Shown here in pieces: positions 26,508 to 33,177 of a DNA stretch of 33,177 nt; within the stretch, counting starts at the first letter, position 1, and the number at the start of each line of letters is the position of its first letter. A program made the position numbers and the translations under genes. The DNA comes from CAZOMR01 sp964580655. GTDB taxonomy: Bacteria > RBG-13-61-14 > CAZOMR01. The notes under the pieces were generated by a model. That model saw nothing but the letters and a program-made list of their open reading frames with translations, was not told the origin of the DNA and did no database searches. The stretch covers positions 1-33,177 of the forward strand of contig CAZOMR010000005.1 of the NCBI GenBank assembly GCA_964580655.1. The letters are read 5' to 3'.

Positions 26508-26782
26508 TTAAAAGTAGCCAGTATCTAGTAGCCAGGAAAATAAATGTGCAAGTTGAGGCTTGCCGAAACCTGGAGGAAGACTTTAGTCTCGACTCACTAT
26601 GAACTATGAATGAAATATCGCAAATTGAAAATTGAAGACCTGACCGAAACCCTGGAGTAGGGCGGCTTGACGCCCTGCATTTATGGCAATCTCAAGCCAC
26701 TGTCAATGAAAGCGCTGTCAAACCAGCGTACTCCATATTAGGCCGAAGAGACCTGAAAGAATCGTTTCGCTACAGGAATTAA
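26508..26782. other. Non-coding stretch with short repeat-like motifs
   Basis: I see no credible gene here. It contains TAGCCAG units, an inverted copy of GGTCAGGTCTT (26635-26645) and a 6-bp stem hairpin at 26659-26676. It looks like accumulated intergenic repeat debris. Confidence 0.6.
26659..26676. repeat. Short GC-rich hairpin
   Basis: AGGGCG-GCTTGA-CGCCCT forms a perfect 6-bp stem with a 6-base loop. It resembles REP-type palindromes. No T run follows on either strand, so it is not a clear terminator. Confidence 0.4.
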
Positions 26783-27046
26783 CTACAACCTATCATCTAA
26801 ATCAACACACTCGCATGTACAATACAAGGAGCAACCCGCCTCATCATAGCATTCACAAATCTCTCCATCTTCCGCTTTGCAATTTTTATCATCACAACAT
26901 TGATCACAGCAGTCCCCGGACCCACACCCTTGTATGGGAGATGCAGAGATATTATAAAGTACTGCTATCAAGACCGCTACCAGGGTCATTTTTAGAAATT
27001 TAATCAGATGTTTTTCCCCCCGAACCGTTTTAATGATACCTTTCAT
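26783..27046 (-). CDS. Secreted Cys-rich acidic peptide, function unknown
   Basis: An 87-residue protein. A basic N-terminus and hydrophobic core (LKMTLVAVLIAVLYNISASP) form a signal peptide. The mature tail holds 12 Cys in about 45 residues, in pairs and CxC units (GDCCDQCCDD, EICECYD, YCTCEC), with many Asp and Glu. The ATG at 27046 is preferred to one seven codons earlier because AAGGAGG lies five bases ahead. A good promoter lies upstream. The Cys density suits a disulfide-knotted secreted peptide or a metal-binding protein. It lies alone inside the second repeat-bracketed AT-rich island, so it is probably acquired cargo. I recognise no family. Confidence 0.65.
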   Translation of the reverse strand: MKGIIKTVRGEKHLIKFLKMTLVAVLIAVLYNISASPIQGCGSGDCCDQCCDDKNCKAEDGEICECYDEAGCSLYCTCECVDLDDRL

Positions 27047-27090
27047 GACTGCCTCCTTCCTTTCCATAATTGGTTCTCCTACTTACGCTT

Positions 27091-27119
27091 ATACTACTAT
27101 TCTCATAAAAGTCTGTCAA
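27091..27119 (-). promoter_or_regulatory. Sigma70-type promoter of the Cys-rich peptide gene
   Basis: On the minus strand a perfect TTGACA (27119-27114) and TAGTAT (27096-27091) are 17 bases apart. Transcription from about 27084 gives a short leader with AAGGAGG before the ATG at 27046. Confidence 0.6.
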
Positions 27120-27123
27120 GTGT

Positions 27124-27161
27124 GGGGAGGGGGTCGGGAGGGGGGTCAGTCGGGAGGGGGG
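27124..27161 (+). repeat. G-rich tract with G-quadruplex potential
   Basis: Runs of 3-6 G are separated by short loops (GGGGAGGGGGTCGGGAGG, then a second GTCGGGAGGGGGGTCA unit). The G strand is the non-coding strand relative to the Cys-rich gene, whose -35 box begins five bases away. Confidence 0.6.
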
Positions 27162-27218
27162 TCAGAGCTTCAATGTTCAAAGTTCAAAGAAAATCTGCGT
27201 TCATCCTCCGGATCTTCG

Positions 27219-27254
27219 ATCTGCATAATCTGCGGATAAATATTTTTCTTCTCT
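27219..27254 (-). repeat. Right inverted arm of the second repeat-bracketed island
   Basis: Its reverse complement matches 26434-26469 at 34 of 36 positions (ATCCGCAGATTAYGCAGAT type). It ends two bases before the stop codon of the acyl-CoA synthetase gene. Confidence 0.75.
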
Positions 27255-27255
27255 T

Positions 27256-28788
27256 TTAATTGAACTTCTCGCGCAGTTCGTATTTGAGTATCTTTCCGGT
27301 GGGGGTGCGCGGGATAGAGTCGGTAAAGACCACGGTTCTTGGTATTTTGAACTTTCCTATCTTGTCCTTACACCACTCCTTCAGCTCATCCTCTGTCATC
27401 TGCTCGCCTGGTTTCAGGACCACTATTGCTTTGACTGTTTCTCCCCATTTCGGGTGCGGTGATCCGATCACGCCTACATCTGCGATCTTTGGATGGCTGA
27501 TGATCAACTCCTCTATCTCGGCCGGATAGATGTTCTCGCCTCCCGAGATAATCATGTCCTTCTTCCGATCCATGATGTATAAAAAGCCGTCCTTGTCCTT
27601 CTTGGCCATGTCCCCGGTATAAAGCCAGCCGTCCCGGATAGCCTCGGCCGTGGCCTCGGGTTTGTTCCAGTAGCCTTTCATAACATTGTTTGAACGCAGG
27701 AGCACCTCGCCCAGCTCATCCGGCCCGACCTCGGAGCCGTCTTCCCGGACCACCCTGACCTCGGTATGGAAGAATGGCAGGCCGCAGGACCCGGCCTTTG
27801 TTAACGCGTTTTCAGAATCAAGAACTGTTGCCGGACCTGTGCACTCTGTCATGCCGTAAAGCTGGCGCACCTCGATTCCAACCTCTGCATATTCCTTGAT
27901 CAATGACACCGGAACCGGCGCGGCATAGACCAGGATGATCTTGACCGTGGAAAACATGTCTTTGCTGAATTCCGGGATAAGCTTCAGGAACATGAGTATT
28001 TGCGGCACAACGCCCATTCCGGTTACCTTTTCCCCCGGGACCAGCTCGAGAAATCTATTCGCATCAAAGCTTCTCAGCAGGATGCCGGTTTGCCCGATGT
28101 GCACGAACATGGGTGGCCCAGCCAGAGCCCCGATGTGAAACAGAGGCAGTGCTACGAGGACTCTCTCTCCTGTCTGGCCCAGGGTTGAGAGCATGGTTAT
28201 CGAGGTCCAGAAATAGTTGGCATGAGTAAGCTCCGCTCCCTTGGGCCGGCCAGTGGTGCCGGAGGTATAGAGGATGGTCAAGGTATCATCGCCCGAGCCT
28301 TCAAGAGGCGGCTCGGCATCCGAAGACTCTGCCATGAGCTTCCCATAAGACCGTGCCCAGGAAGGCACATTTCCTCCAGATCCTTCGGGATTGCCGATAC
28401 AAATCAGGTCTTTCGCAGGCAGGTCTTTGCGAAAAGAATCCACAATCTCGATGTATTCCTCGCCGAAGACAAAAACGCCGGCCCCGCAGTCATTGAGGAT
28501 ATAGCTCATCTCCGGACCAGCGAGGCGATAGTTCATTGGCACAAGGATCGCGCCGATCTTGCCTAGGCCGAAAAACATATCATAGTATTCCGGCACATTC
28601 AGGGCCAGCAGGCCCACCCGGTCCCCCTTGCGTATGCCCATCCCGAGCATAAAGTTGGCCAGTCGGTTAGAGCGTTCGTTGAGTTGCTTGAAAGTAAATC
28701 TCTGATCATCGCATACCATGCCTTCCTTGTCAGGGCTGAGTAATGCCCGCTTGGTCAGAAACTCTCCGATATTGATGTTAATACTCAT
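27256..28788 (-). CDS. AMP-forming acyl-CoA synthetase
   Basis: A 510-residue ANL-superfamily ligase that activates a carboxylic acid with ATP and CoA. Motifs include the P-loop-like YTSGTTGRPKGAELTH, YGMTECTGP, GWLYTGDMAKKDKDG, DRKKDMIISGGENIYP and a final PTGKILKYELR with the catalytic Lys. Length and motifs fit medium- or long-chain fatty acyl or aromatic acid ligases; the chain cannot be named. GAGG lies just ahead of the ATG. It is the last gene of the minus-strand block and follows the acyltransferase by about 95 bases. The 3' end touches the repeat arm of the Cys-peptide island. Confidence 0.88.
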   Translation of the reverse strand: MSININIGEFLTKRALLSPDKEGMVCDDQRFTFKQLNERSNRLANFMLGMGIRKGDRVGLLALNVPEYYDMFFGLGKIGAILVPMNYRLAGPEMSYILNDCGAGVFVFGEEYIEIVDSFRKDLPAKDLICIGNPEGSGGNVPSWARSYGKLMAESSDAEPPLEGSGDDTLTILYTSGTTGRPKGAELTHANYFWTSITMLSTLGQTGERVLVALPLFHIGALAGPPMFVHIGQTGILLRSFDANRFLELVPGEKVTGMGVVPQILMFLKLIPEFSKDMFSTVKIILVYAAPVPVSLIKEYAEVGIEVRQLYGMTECTGPATVLDSENALTKAGSCGLPFFHTEVRVVREDGSEVGPDELGEVLLRSNNVMKGYWNKPEATAEAIRDGWLYTGDMAKKDKDGFLYIMDRKKDMIISGGENIYPAEIEELIISHPKIADVGVIGSPHPKWGETVKAIVVLKPGEQMTEDELKEWCKDKIGKFKIPRTVVFTDSIPRTPTGKILKYELREKFN

Positions 28789-28849
28789 CCTCTAATTCCC
28801 CCTTTTCGAAATTTCAGGCTTATTCATTGCCCTATCCGGGCCGACCTTT

Positions 28850-28855
28850 ATTATA
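28850..28855 (-). promoter_or_regulatory. Possible -10 box of the acyl-CoA synthetase gene
   Basis: A perfect TATAAT (28855-28850) lies about 60 bases before the ATG. The best -35 candidate, TTGAAC, is 19 bases upstream, which is longer than ideal. Confidence 0.4.
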
Positions 28856-28882
28856 TTCATACCATGATCTTTCCGTTCAACC

Positions 28883-29542
28883 CTACCTTGCCTGGTCCCG
28901 GTCTTCTATCTCGCGGATGACCCTGGCTGGCGCACCGGCCGCAAGTGAATGGTCTGGAATATCCTTGTTGACCACGCTTCCTGCCGCGATGATGCAGTGC
29001 GAGCCGATCCTTGCCCCGGACAGGATTGTCGCTCCGGTTCCGACCCAGACATAATCCCCTATCTCCACCGTGCCGATGCCTTCCTTATCTGTGTTGGTAA
29101 GATCGTGCATGTCTGAATCCAGGATGGTCCCGCGCCATGGCAAAAGCACTTTCCTGCCCAGCCTTACCAGATTCTTGGCCGTGATCACACACCCGTTGAG
29201 CACTGAATCATCGCCGACCTCTATTCTCGCATTCTCAAAGCAGGTAAGAACATTAGAGCAATACTTGCTCCGGACAAGCACCCTCTCTCCCAGGATAACC
29301 TCGCTTCCAACCTCGGTATCAAAGATGCTTGGGTGTTCCTGTCGCTCGATGATCGAGCCCTTGCCGAAATAAATCTTGCCCGCTCCCTTGTAGCGAAAAC
29401 CGGGAACCCAGATGTCACAGCCCTCGGCAAACTCGACTCTGGCCTGGAGTTTGCGCTCAAGCCGGGAGAATTGAAAGCGGTTCCAATGATATACCGCCTT
29501 GAGATAGGCCAGGTCTTTAAACGAAGGCTTTATCGCTTCCAT
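28883..29542 (-). CDS. Left-handed beta-helix (hexapeptide) acyltransferase
   Basis: A 219-residue protein with a helical N-terminal part. Hexapeptide repeats begin near residue 50 and run to about 205. The family signature is clear in VEIGDYVWVGTGATILSGARIGSHCIIAAGSVV, and the SDMHDL segment supplies the likely catalytic His, as in NodL/LacA/VatD-type enzymes. Such proteins transfer acetyl or similar groups from acyl-CoA to sugars, amino sugars or antibiotics. The start has only a weak ribosome-binding site but an in-frame stop lies close upstream. The neighbouring acyl-CoA synthetase could supply the donor, but that link is inference. Confidence 0.83.
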   Translation of the reverse strand: MEAIKPSFKDLAYLKAVYHWNRFQFSRLERKLQARVEFAEGCDIWVPGFRYKGAGKIYFGKGSIIERQEHPSIFDTEVGSEVILGERVLVRSKYCSNVLTCFENARIEVGDDSVLNGCVITAKNLVRLGRKVLLPWRGTILDSDMHDLTNTDKEGIGTVEIGDYVWVGTGATILSGARIGSHCIIAAGSVVNKDIPDHSLAAGAPARVIREIEDRDQAR

Positions 29543-29621
29543 GGTCTCATATCATATATGTTCGGGATTCAAGATGCAACAGCCCGAAGAGGGAGCATCC
29601 CTCTCCCTTGACAAACACTTA

Positions 29622-29640
29622 TCATGGATGTCGCACACCC
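29622..29640 (+). repeat. Dispersed 19-bp repeat with TGTCGCACACCC core (second internal copy)
   Basis: TCATGGATGTCGCACACCC is identical to the minus strand of 8632-8650. It lies in the 180-base gap between the acyltransferase and the metallophosphoesterase genes. Confidence 0.8.
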
Positions 29641-29672
29641 TCTGGCAGGAAATGGGCAGGAAAGCCATGCCC

Positions 29673-29696
29673 CTCCTAAAAATGCATTTTTCGGAG
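29673..29696. promoter_or_regulatory. Long AT-centred palindrome
   Basis: AAAAATGCATTTTT (29678-29691) is a perfect 14-base palindrome. It extends to CTCC/GGAG on the outside with one mismatched pair, spanning 24 bases. It lies downstream of the metallophosphoesterase gene. It could be a regulator-binding site or a weak terminator hairpin; neither is proven. Confidence 0.4.
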
Positions 29697-29722
29697 AAAT
29701 AGCTTCAGCGTGAGCATTCGGG

Positions 29723-30871
29723 CTATGGTGAGCGGAGTATTATGAGGGTGATCTCTTTGGGACAGTTGAGCCGGAAGGGCCAGCCCACGGTCCCTGTTCC
29801 TCGTGAGACATAAAGCACCTGATCGCCGAGTTGGTAAAGTCCTGAAGGTCGTGCAAAGCTTATATCCGCGAGTCCTGGTCCGCGGAATGGCAGTTTTAAC
29901 TGGCCCCCGTGCGTGTGTCCGGTCAGGGTCAGGGCCACGGGCAGACCCTTGACATGCTTAAAGGCCGATGGCCTGTGCGCGAGCAGGATCACGGGGAGAC
30001 CCTGCGGGGAATCGGCCAGAATCTCCGGTATCCTTTTTTCTTGCGGATCAGATGATATCCATGTACGTCCCGAGTCATCAATCCCTGCCAGGGCCAGGTG
30101 TGCCCCTTTATCCTCCAGGCTTATCCACTCGTTTCTCAACATCCTGAACCCTCGACCCCCCATCAGCCTCGCAACTTTCTCCGTGCCCGTGTAAACATCA
30201 TGGTTTCCAATAATCGCATATCTGCCCAGTCTCGGGTTTACCTTGTCCATGCAATCCGCAAGTGCATGAACATATAGGGGGTTGTGATCCACCATGTCCC
30301 CGGTGATGACGAGGATGTCCGGCTCAAGTCCGGCAATGATCCGGCCTGTCTCGCATATCTCCTGCCTTGAGTTCCACCAGCTAACATGCGGATCAGATAG
30401 TTGCACCACTCTTATGCCGTCGTCAGCTCGGGGCAGGCCTTTAATCTTGACCTCGTGTCTCTCGACTATCGGGGGATTGGTTGTATCCCAAAGCCCAATG
30501 ATAGTTGCCGATCCCCAGATCATTGCGATTATGAATACTGCCCAGCGCAAGGTGGCGATAATTATTTCAGAAGCAAACAAGGCCGCGCCGGCTCTGGCAA
30601 GGACTATGACGGGAGCGAGAAAAACGAGAAAGCAGAGCCAGTTGAATTGCCATGCAAAGAATGGTCTGACGACCAGGGCCGCTAAGAAGGGCGGCGGCTG
30701 TCTGGCGCCTGCCTGAAGCCACAGAATATAAGGCAGAGGAAGGCTGAAGAGCACAAACACTGTAATCAGCCAGAAGGCGAACCGCATGGGAATCTTCAAG
30801 CCCCAGATCAAGAAGAACAACACGAGCGCCTGAAGAATGAAAAAAATAAAGGCCACTCCCGTCTTTACCAT
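29723..30871 (-). CDS. Membrane metallophosphoesterase (YkuE/YaeI-like)
   Basis: A 382-residue protein with about four N-terminal membrane segments (to roughly residue 130). A calcineurin-type metallophosphoesterase domain follows. Metal-binding motifs are in order: LSDPHVSWW, ITGDMVDHN, GNHD, and TLTGHTHGGQ. This matches the YkuE/YaeI group of membrane-bound phosphoesterases, some of which act on UDP-linked lipid precursors. It is in the same direction as the MFS and SDR genes and about 70 bases after the MFS stop. The substrate is unknown. Confidence 0.86.
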   Translation of the reverse strand: MVKTGVAFIFFILQALVLFFLIWGLKIPMRFAFWLITVFVLFSLPLPYILWLQAGARQPPPFLAALVVRPFFAWQFNWLCFLVFLAPVIVLARAGAALFASEIIIATLRWAVFIIAMIWGSATIIGLWDTTNPPIVERHEVKIKGLPRADDGIRVVQLSDPHVSWWNSRQEICETGRIIAGLEPDILVITGDMVDHNPLYVHALADCMDKVNPRLGRYAIIGNHDVYTGTEKVARLMGGRGFRMLRNEWISLEDKGAHLALAGIDDSGRTWISSDPQEKRIPEILADSPQGLPVILLAHRPSAFKHVKGLPVALTLTGHTHGGQLKLPFRGPGLADISFARPSGLYQLGDQVLYVSRGTGTVGWPFRLNCPKEITLIILRSP

Positions 30872-30940
30872 ATTTGCCTTTTACTCATTTATTTCGCAGA
30901 CACGAAAAAAGCGCGAAGCAGATTCATACACTCTCTGGTT

Positions 30941-32242
30941 TCATTCAGGCTCAAGTCGGATTTTTTCAACCCGCTCCAGATCCCGCACATAGAACCTGGA
31001 TCCGATGAAGAATGAGAGGGCCGCAAGTATTCCGAAGCCCGGGATCAGGAGCACGGCTTTTTCCAGGCCCATGATGTCGCTGAGCTTACCGATCAACGGT
31101 GGAGACCAGATGTCCCCGCACAGATGTTGAACTATGACGCACATACCATAGCTGAAGGCTCGCAGGCCCGGATGGACCACCTCCTGTGTAGTAGATACTG
31201 CCGGCGCGATGAAGCAAGTAACAAATATGCCGTAGATCGCGAGTATGGGAATCTGCGAAATTTTTCCGGGATTAAGAAAAGCCACGAGAAGCGCGACCGC
31301 GGCCGCGCCTGAGGTTATGGCCGGGAATATCAAGCGAGACCTTTTAAGCTCGCGGTACCAGCGGTCCGCTATGAATCCTCCCAGGGGCGCGCCGACAAGC
31401 ACCAGGCCGAAAATCGGCATGGCGAATGTTCCGCCTTTGCCCGGCTCAACTAATCCGGTGCGCTCAAAGTAGGTCGGAAGCCATGTCATCAGCGAGGTGG
31501 TGACAGCGACATTCATGGCAAAACCGAGGTATGTAAAGACAAGCGATGGGATGCGAAGAATGCCGAGGGCTTTCTTGAAAAACCCTCTATCAGCCTCAAA
31601 GCCCATAGCAGACTCATCGGGCCGCACGCTCTTGTAATCTGGCAGAAACCATGCCGCAATGGCCAGGAACATTCCGGGAACTGCAACGAGTCCGAATGCA
31701 TGATGCCATCCCCAATGTTTCGCGATCAGGCCCCCAGCCATCATGCCGATGCCCACGCCGAGGGGGATGGATGCATTCCATATTCCCATGAACCTTGCAC
31801 GCTTTTCCTCCGGATAGGCCGCGGCCAGCATGGCAGTGCCGCCCGGGGCATAGCCGGCTTCTCCGATACCTATGAAGGCACGCACCACGATAAGCTGGGC
31901 GTAATTCTTCGTGAAGGCACAAGCCAGGGTCGCCAGGCTCCAGAATAAAGTCATAATCGCGACCATCTTCCGCCGTGACCACCTATCAATGAGAAGTGAT
32001 GCGGGAATGACGAAGACGGTGATAAAAAGAAGCACAATGCCCATCAGCCAACCGGCCTGTGCATCGGTTATATTCCAGTCGCGCTTGATGAAATCTATCA
32101 TGCTCGCCACAACATAGCGGTCCGCATAATCGAATATATAAATGGCGGAAAGCACTATCAGAATGCTGTGCGAGCGTATGCCGCCGCCGGTGTAACTTGC
32201 GGCACTGGACACCGCGGACTTGATCGGGCTTGTATCCTTCAT
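30941..32242 (-). CDS. MFS transporter (Spinster-like)
   Basis: A 433-residue protein with about 12 membrane helices. The loop between helices 2 and 3 has DRWSRRKM, the major-facilitator motif A. IYIFDYADRYVVASM in helix 1 and the AFIGIGEAGYAPGGTAML region in helix 4 resemble Spinster-type permeases that move lipids, sugars or organic acids. AGGG lies before the ATG, 12 bases after the SDR stop, so the two genes are co-transcribed. Nearby acyl and redox genes would fit an organic acid or lipid substrate, but sequence does not decide this. Confidence 0.87.
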   Translation of the reverse strand: MKDTSPIKSAVSSAASYTGGGIRSHSILIVLSAIYIFDYADRYVVASMIDFIKRDWNITDAQAGWLMGIVLLFITVFVIPASLLIDRWSRRKMVAIMTLFWSLATLACAFTKNYAQLIVVRAFIGIGEAGYAPGGTAMLAAAYPEEKRARFMGIWNASIPLGVGIGMMAGGLIAKHWGWHHAFGLVAVPGMFLAIAAWFLPDYKSVRPDESAMGFEADRGFFKKALGILRIPSLVFTYLGFAMNVAVTTSLMTWLPTYFERTGLVEPGKGGTFAMPIFGLVLVGAPLGGFIADRWYRELKRSRLIFPAITSGAAAVALLVAFLNPGKISQIPILAIYGIFVTCFIAPAVSTTQEVVHPGLRAFSYGMCVIVQHLCGDIWSPPLIGKLSDIMGLEKAVLLIPGFGILAALSFFIGSRFYVRDLERVEKIRLEPE

Positions 32243-32254
32243 CCAGTTAACCCT

Positions 32255-33046
32255 TCAACTCTTTAGTTCCCGGCCTGCGAGCAATCGGTCCAGGAGAGAC
32301 GGGCTTATGCGCTGAAAGATGGCGGTTGCTTTTCCCAGCCGTGTAAGCACTCGCTCGCGCTCGCGCTTCTCGATAAGCCTGGCTATGCCCTTTGCTACTC
32401 CTTCGGGGGTATCATGAGGAGGCCGGTTGATTGGTCGGGGTGTGCCGTCGCCTTTCATGACGGTCTTGGAGGGATCGGTGGTGGTAAATCCCGGGACAAT
32501 GACACCCACATGGATGCCGTAGGGTTTGAGTTCCAGCCTGAGTGATTCGGCTAGAGAGCGCAGGGCGGCCTTGCTTGATGAATAGATACTTCCCGTGGGA
32601 ATGGCCCGGATGCCGCTGACACTTGAGACGAAAACAATATGCCCGCGGGAACTTTTCAGATGATCCAGGGCCGCCAGCGTCATGTTGACAGGACCGAGCA
32701 AGTTAATCTCAATGAGCCTCTTACAAACATCGGGCATGCACTCCTCGAAATCAGCCACTATGCTTATTCCAGCGTTATTCACCAGGATGTCAATCTTGCC
32801 GAACCGATCTACTGCTGATTTGACCAGCCTTTCGCAGTCTGCTGGATCAGTAACATCCGAATTCTCGGCCAGCACCTCGATGCCCTGATCCCGCAGTCCC
32901 TTCTCGGCCTCGATTAATCTGTCCCCGATAATATCGGATAGAACCACCATGGCGCCTCGTTTGCCCAGGAGCGCCGCGGTTGCGAATCCTATTCCACGCG
33001 CCGATCCGGTTACCAGTGCGACCTTGCCTTTGAAATAATCCGGGAT
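32255..33046 (-). CDS. Short-chain dehydrogenase/reductase, apparent AUC start
   Basis: A 263-residue classical SDR. The NAD(P) motif TGSARGIG (13-20) and NNAG (about 90-93) are present, with Ser near 142 and YSSSK near 155-159 completing the active site. The first ATG in frame (32950) comes after TGSARGIG and would delete it. Upstream there is no ATG, GTG or TTG before an in-frame TAA at 33061. ATC at 33046 lies eight bases after AAGGAG and would give MPDYFKGKVALVTG, a typical SDR start. It heads the minus-strand block with the MFS gene. The substrate is unknown, and the AUC start is inferred from the sequence. Confidence 0.88.
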   Translation of the reverse strand: MPDYFKGKVALVTGSARGIGFATAALLGKRGAMVVLSDIIGDRLIEAEKGLRDQGIEVLAENSDVTDPADCERLVKSAVDRFGKIDILVNNAGISIVADFEECMPDVCKRLIEINLLGPVNMTLAALDHLKSSRGHIVFVSSVSGIRAIPTGSIYSSSKAALRSLAESLRLELKPYGIHVGVIVPGFTTTDPSKTVMKGDGTPRPINRPPHDTPEGVAKGIARLIEKRERERVLTRLGKATAIFQRISPSLLDRLLAGRELKS

Positions 33047-33122
33047 TCCTGAGACTCCTTAATGCCTGAGTCAGAGGTAAGTATATAAGATAAGGACAGA
33101 AATGACAATGCCTTAATGCCTT

Positions 33123-33173
33123 GGGTGTGCGACATATTTGGTGAATCATTTTTTAACCCCTTTTTTGGGTTTA
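33123..33173 (-). repeat. Right terminal copy of the dispersed inverted repeat
   Basis: It is the reverse complement of bases 1-52 except for one base in an A/T run. It begins with the GGGTGTGCGACA core and ends four bases before the window end. AAGGCATT-type units between the SDR gene and this copy parallel the TTAAAGCA units at the left end. Confidence 0.8.
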
Positions 33174-33177
33174 TCCG

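Overview
The window looks like chromosomal DNA from an uncultured, GC-rich, probably anaerobic Gram-negative bacterium. A member of the Desulfobacterota (deltaproteobacterial) lineage is my best guess. The basis is a long-form HflX, an ExeA-type ATPase beside a large TPR protein, AGPS-like FAD oxidases paired with a CCG-domain Fe-S protein, TatBC, and the intergenic 'CCGCAAAGACGCAAAG / ACCACAGAGACACAGAG' repeats common in such genomes. This assignment is inference, because no rRNA or marker gene is present. The sequence carries a 100-N scaffold gap, and both ends are inverted copies of the same repeat, so the contig probably ends where assembly met repeats.

Layout. 0.1-4.4 kb (+): a TPR scaffold protein, interrupted by the gap in a poly-Glu repeat, and an ExeA/GspA-like AAA ATPase. 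4.4-5.85 kb: an AT-rich island bracketed by inverted copies of one repeat, holding a zinc-ribbon membrane protein and small unknown ORFs, one with a possible -1 frameshift. 5.9-7.7 kb (+): tRNA-Gly(CCC) and hflX, which appears to start at an AUC codon. 7.7-8.5 kb (-): an unknown membrane-anchored protein. 8.65-9.0 kb (+): a decayed glycosyltransferase remnant beside a dispersed repeat. 8.95-17.4 kb (-): a tight six-gene operon with two AGPS/GlcD-like FAD oxidases, an FnIII/cohesin-like secreted protein, a GlcF-like Fe-S protein, a PgaB-type glycoside-hydrolase-like protein and a UshA/SoxB-like lipoprotein.

17.5-18.5 kb (+): two unknown genes divergent from that operon. 18.6-19.1 kb (-): a PH-domain-like membrane protein. 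19.3-20.3 kb (+): a ketol-acid reductoisomerase homologue that has lost conserved catalytic residues. 20.4-22.6 kb (-): a GT-C type membrane glycosyltransferase. 22.7-25.2 kb (+): a nucleotide-sugar epimerase and a rhamnulokinase-like FGGY kinase. 25.2-26.4 kb (+): tatB and tatC. 26.4-27.25 kb: a second island bracketed by inverted repeats, carrying a secreted 12-Cys peptide. 27.3-33.05 kb (-): acyl-CoA synthetase, left-handed beta-helix acyltransferase, metallophosphoesterase, MFS transporter and SDR; the SDR also appears to start at AUC.

Most novel points: two genes whose only well-placed start codon is AUC behind a near-ideal Shine-Dalgarno, the redox/envelope operon at 9-17 kb, the catalytically altered KARI homologue, and two cargo islands built on the same inverted-repeat plan.
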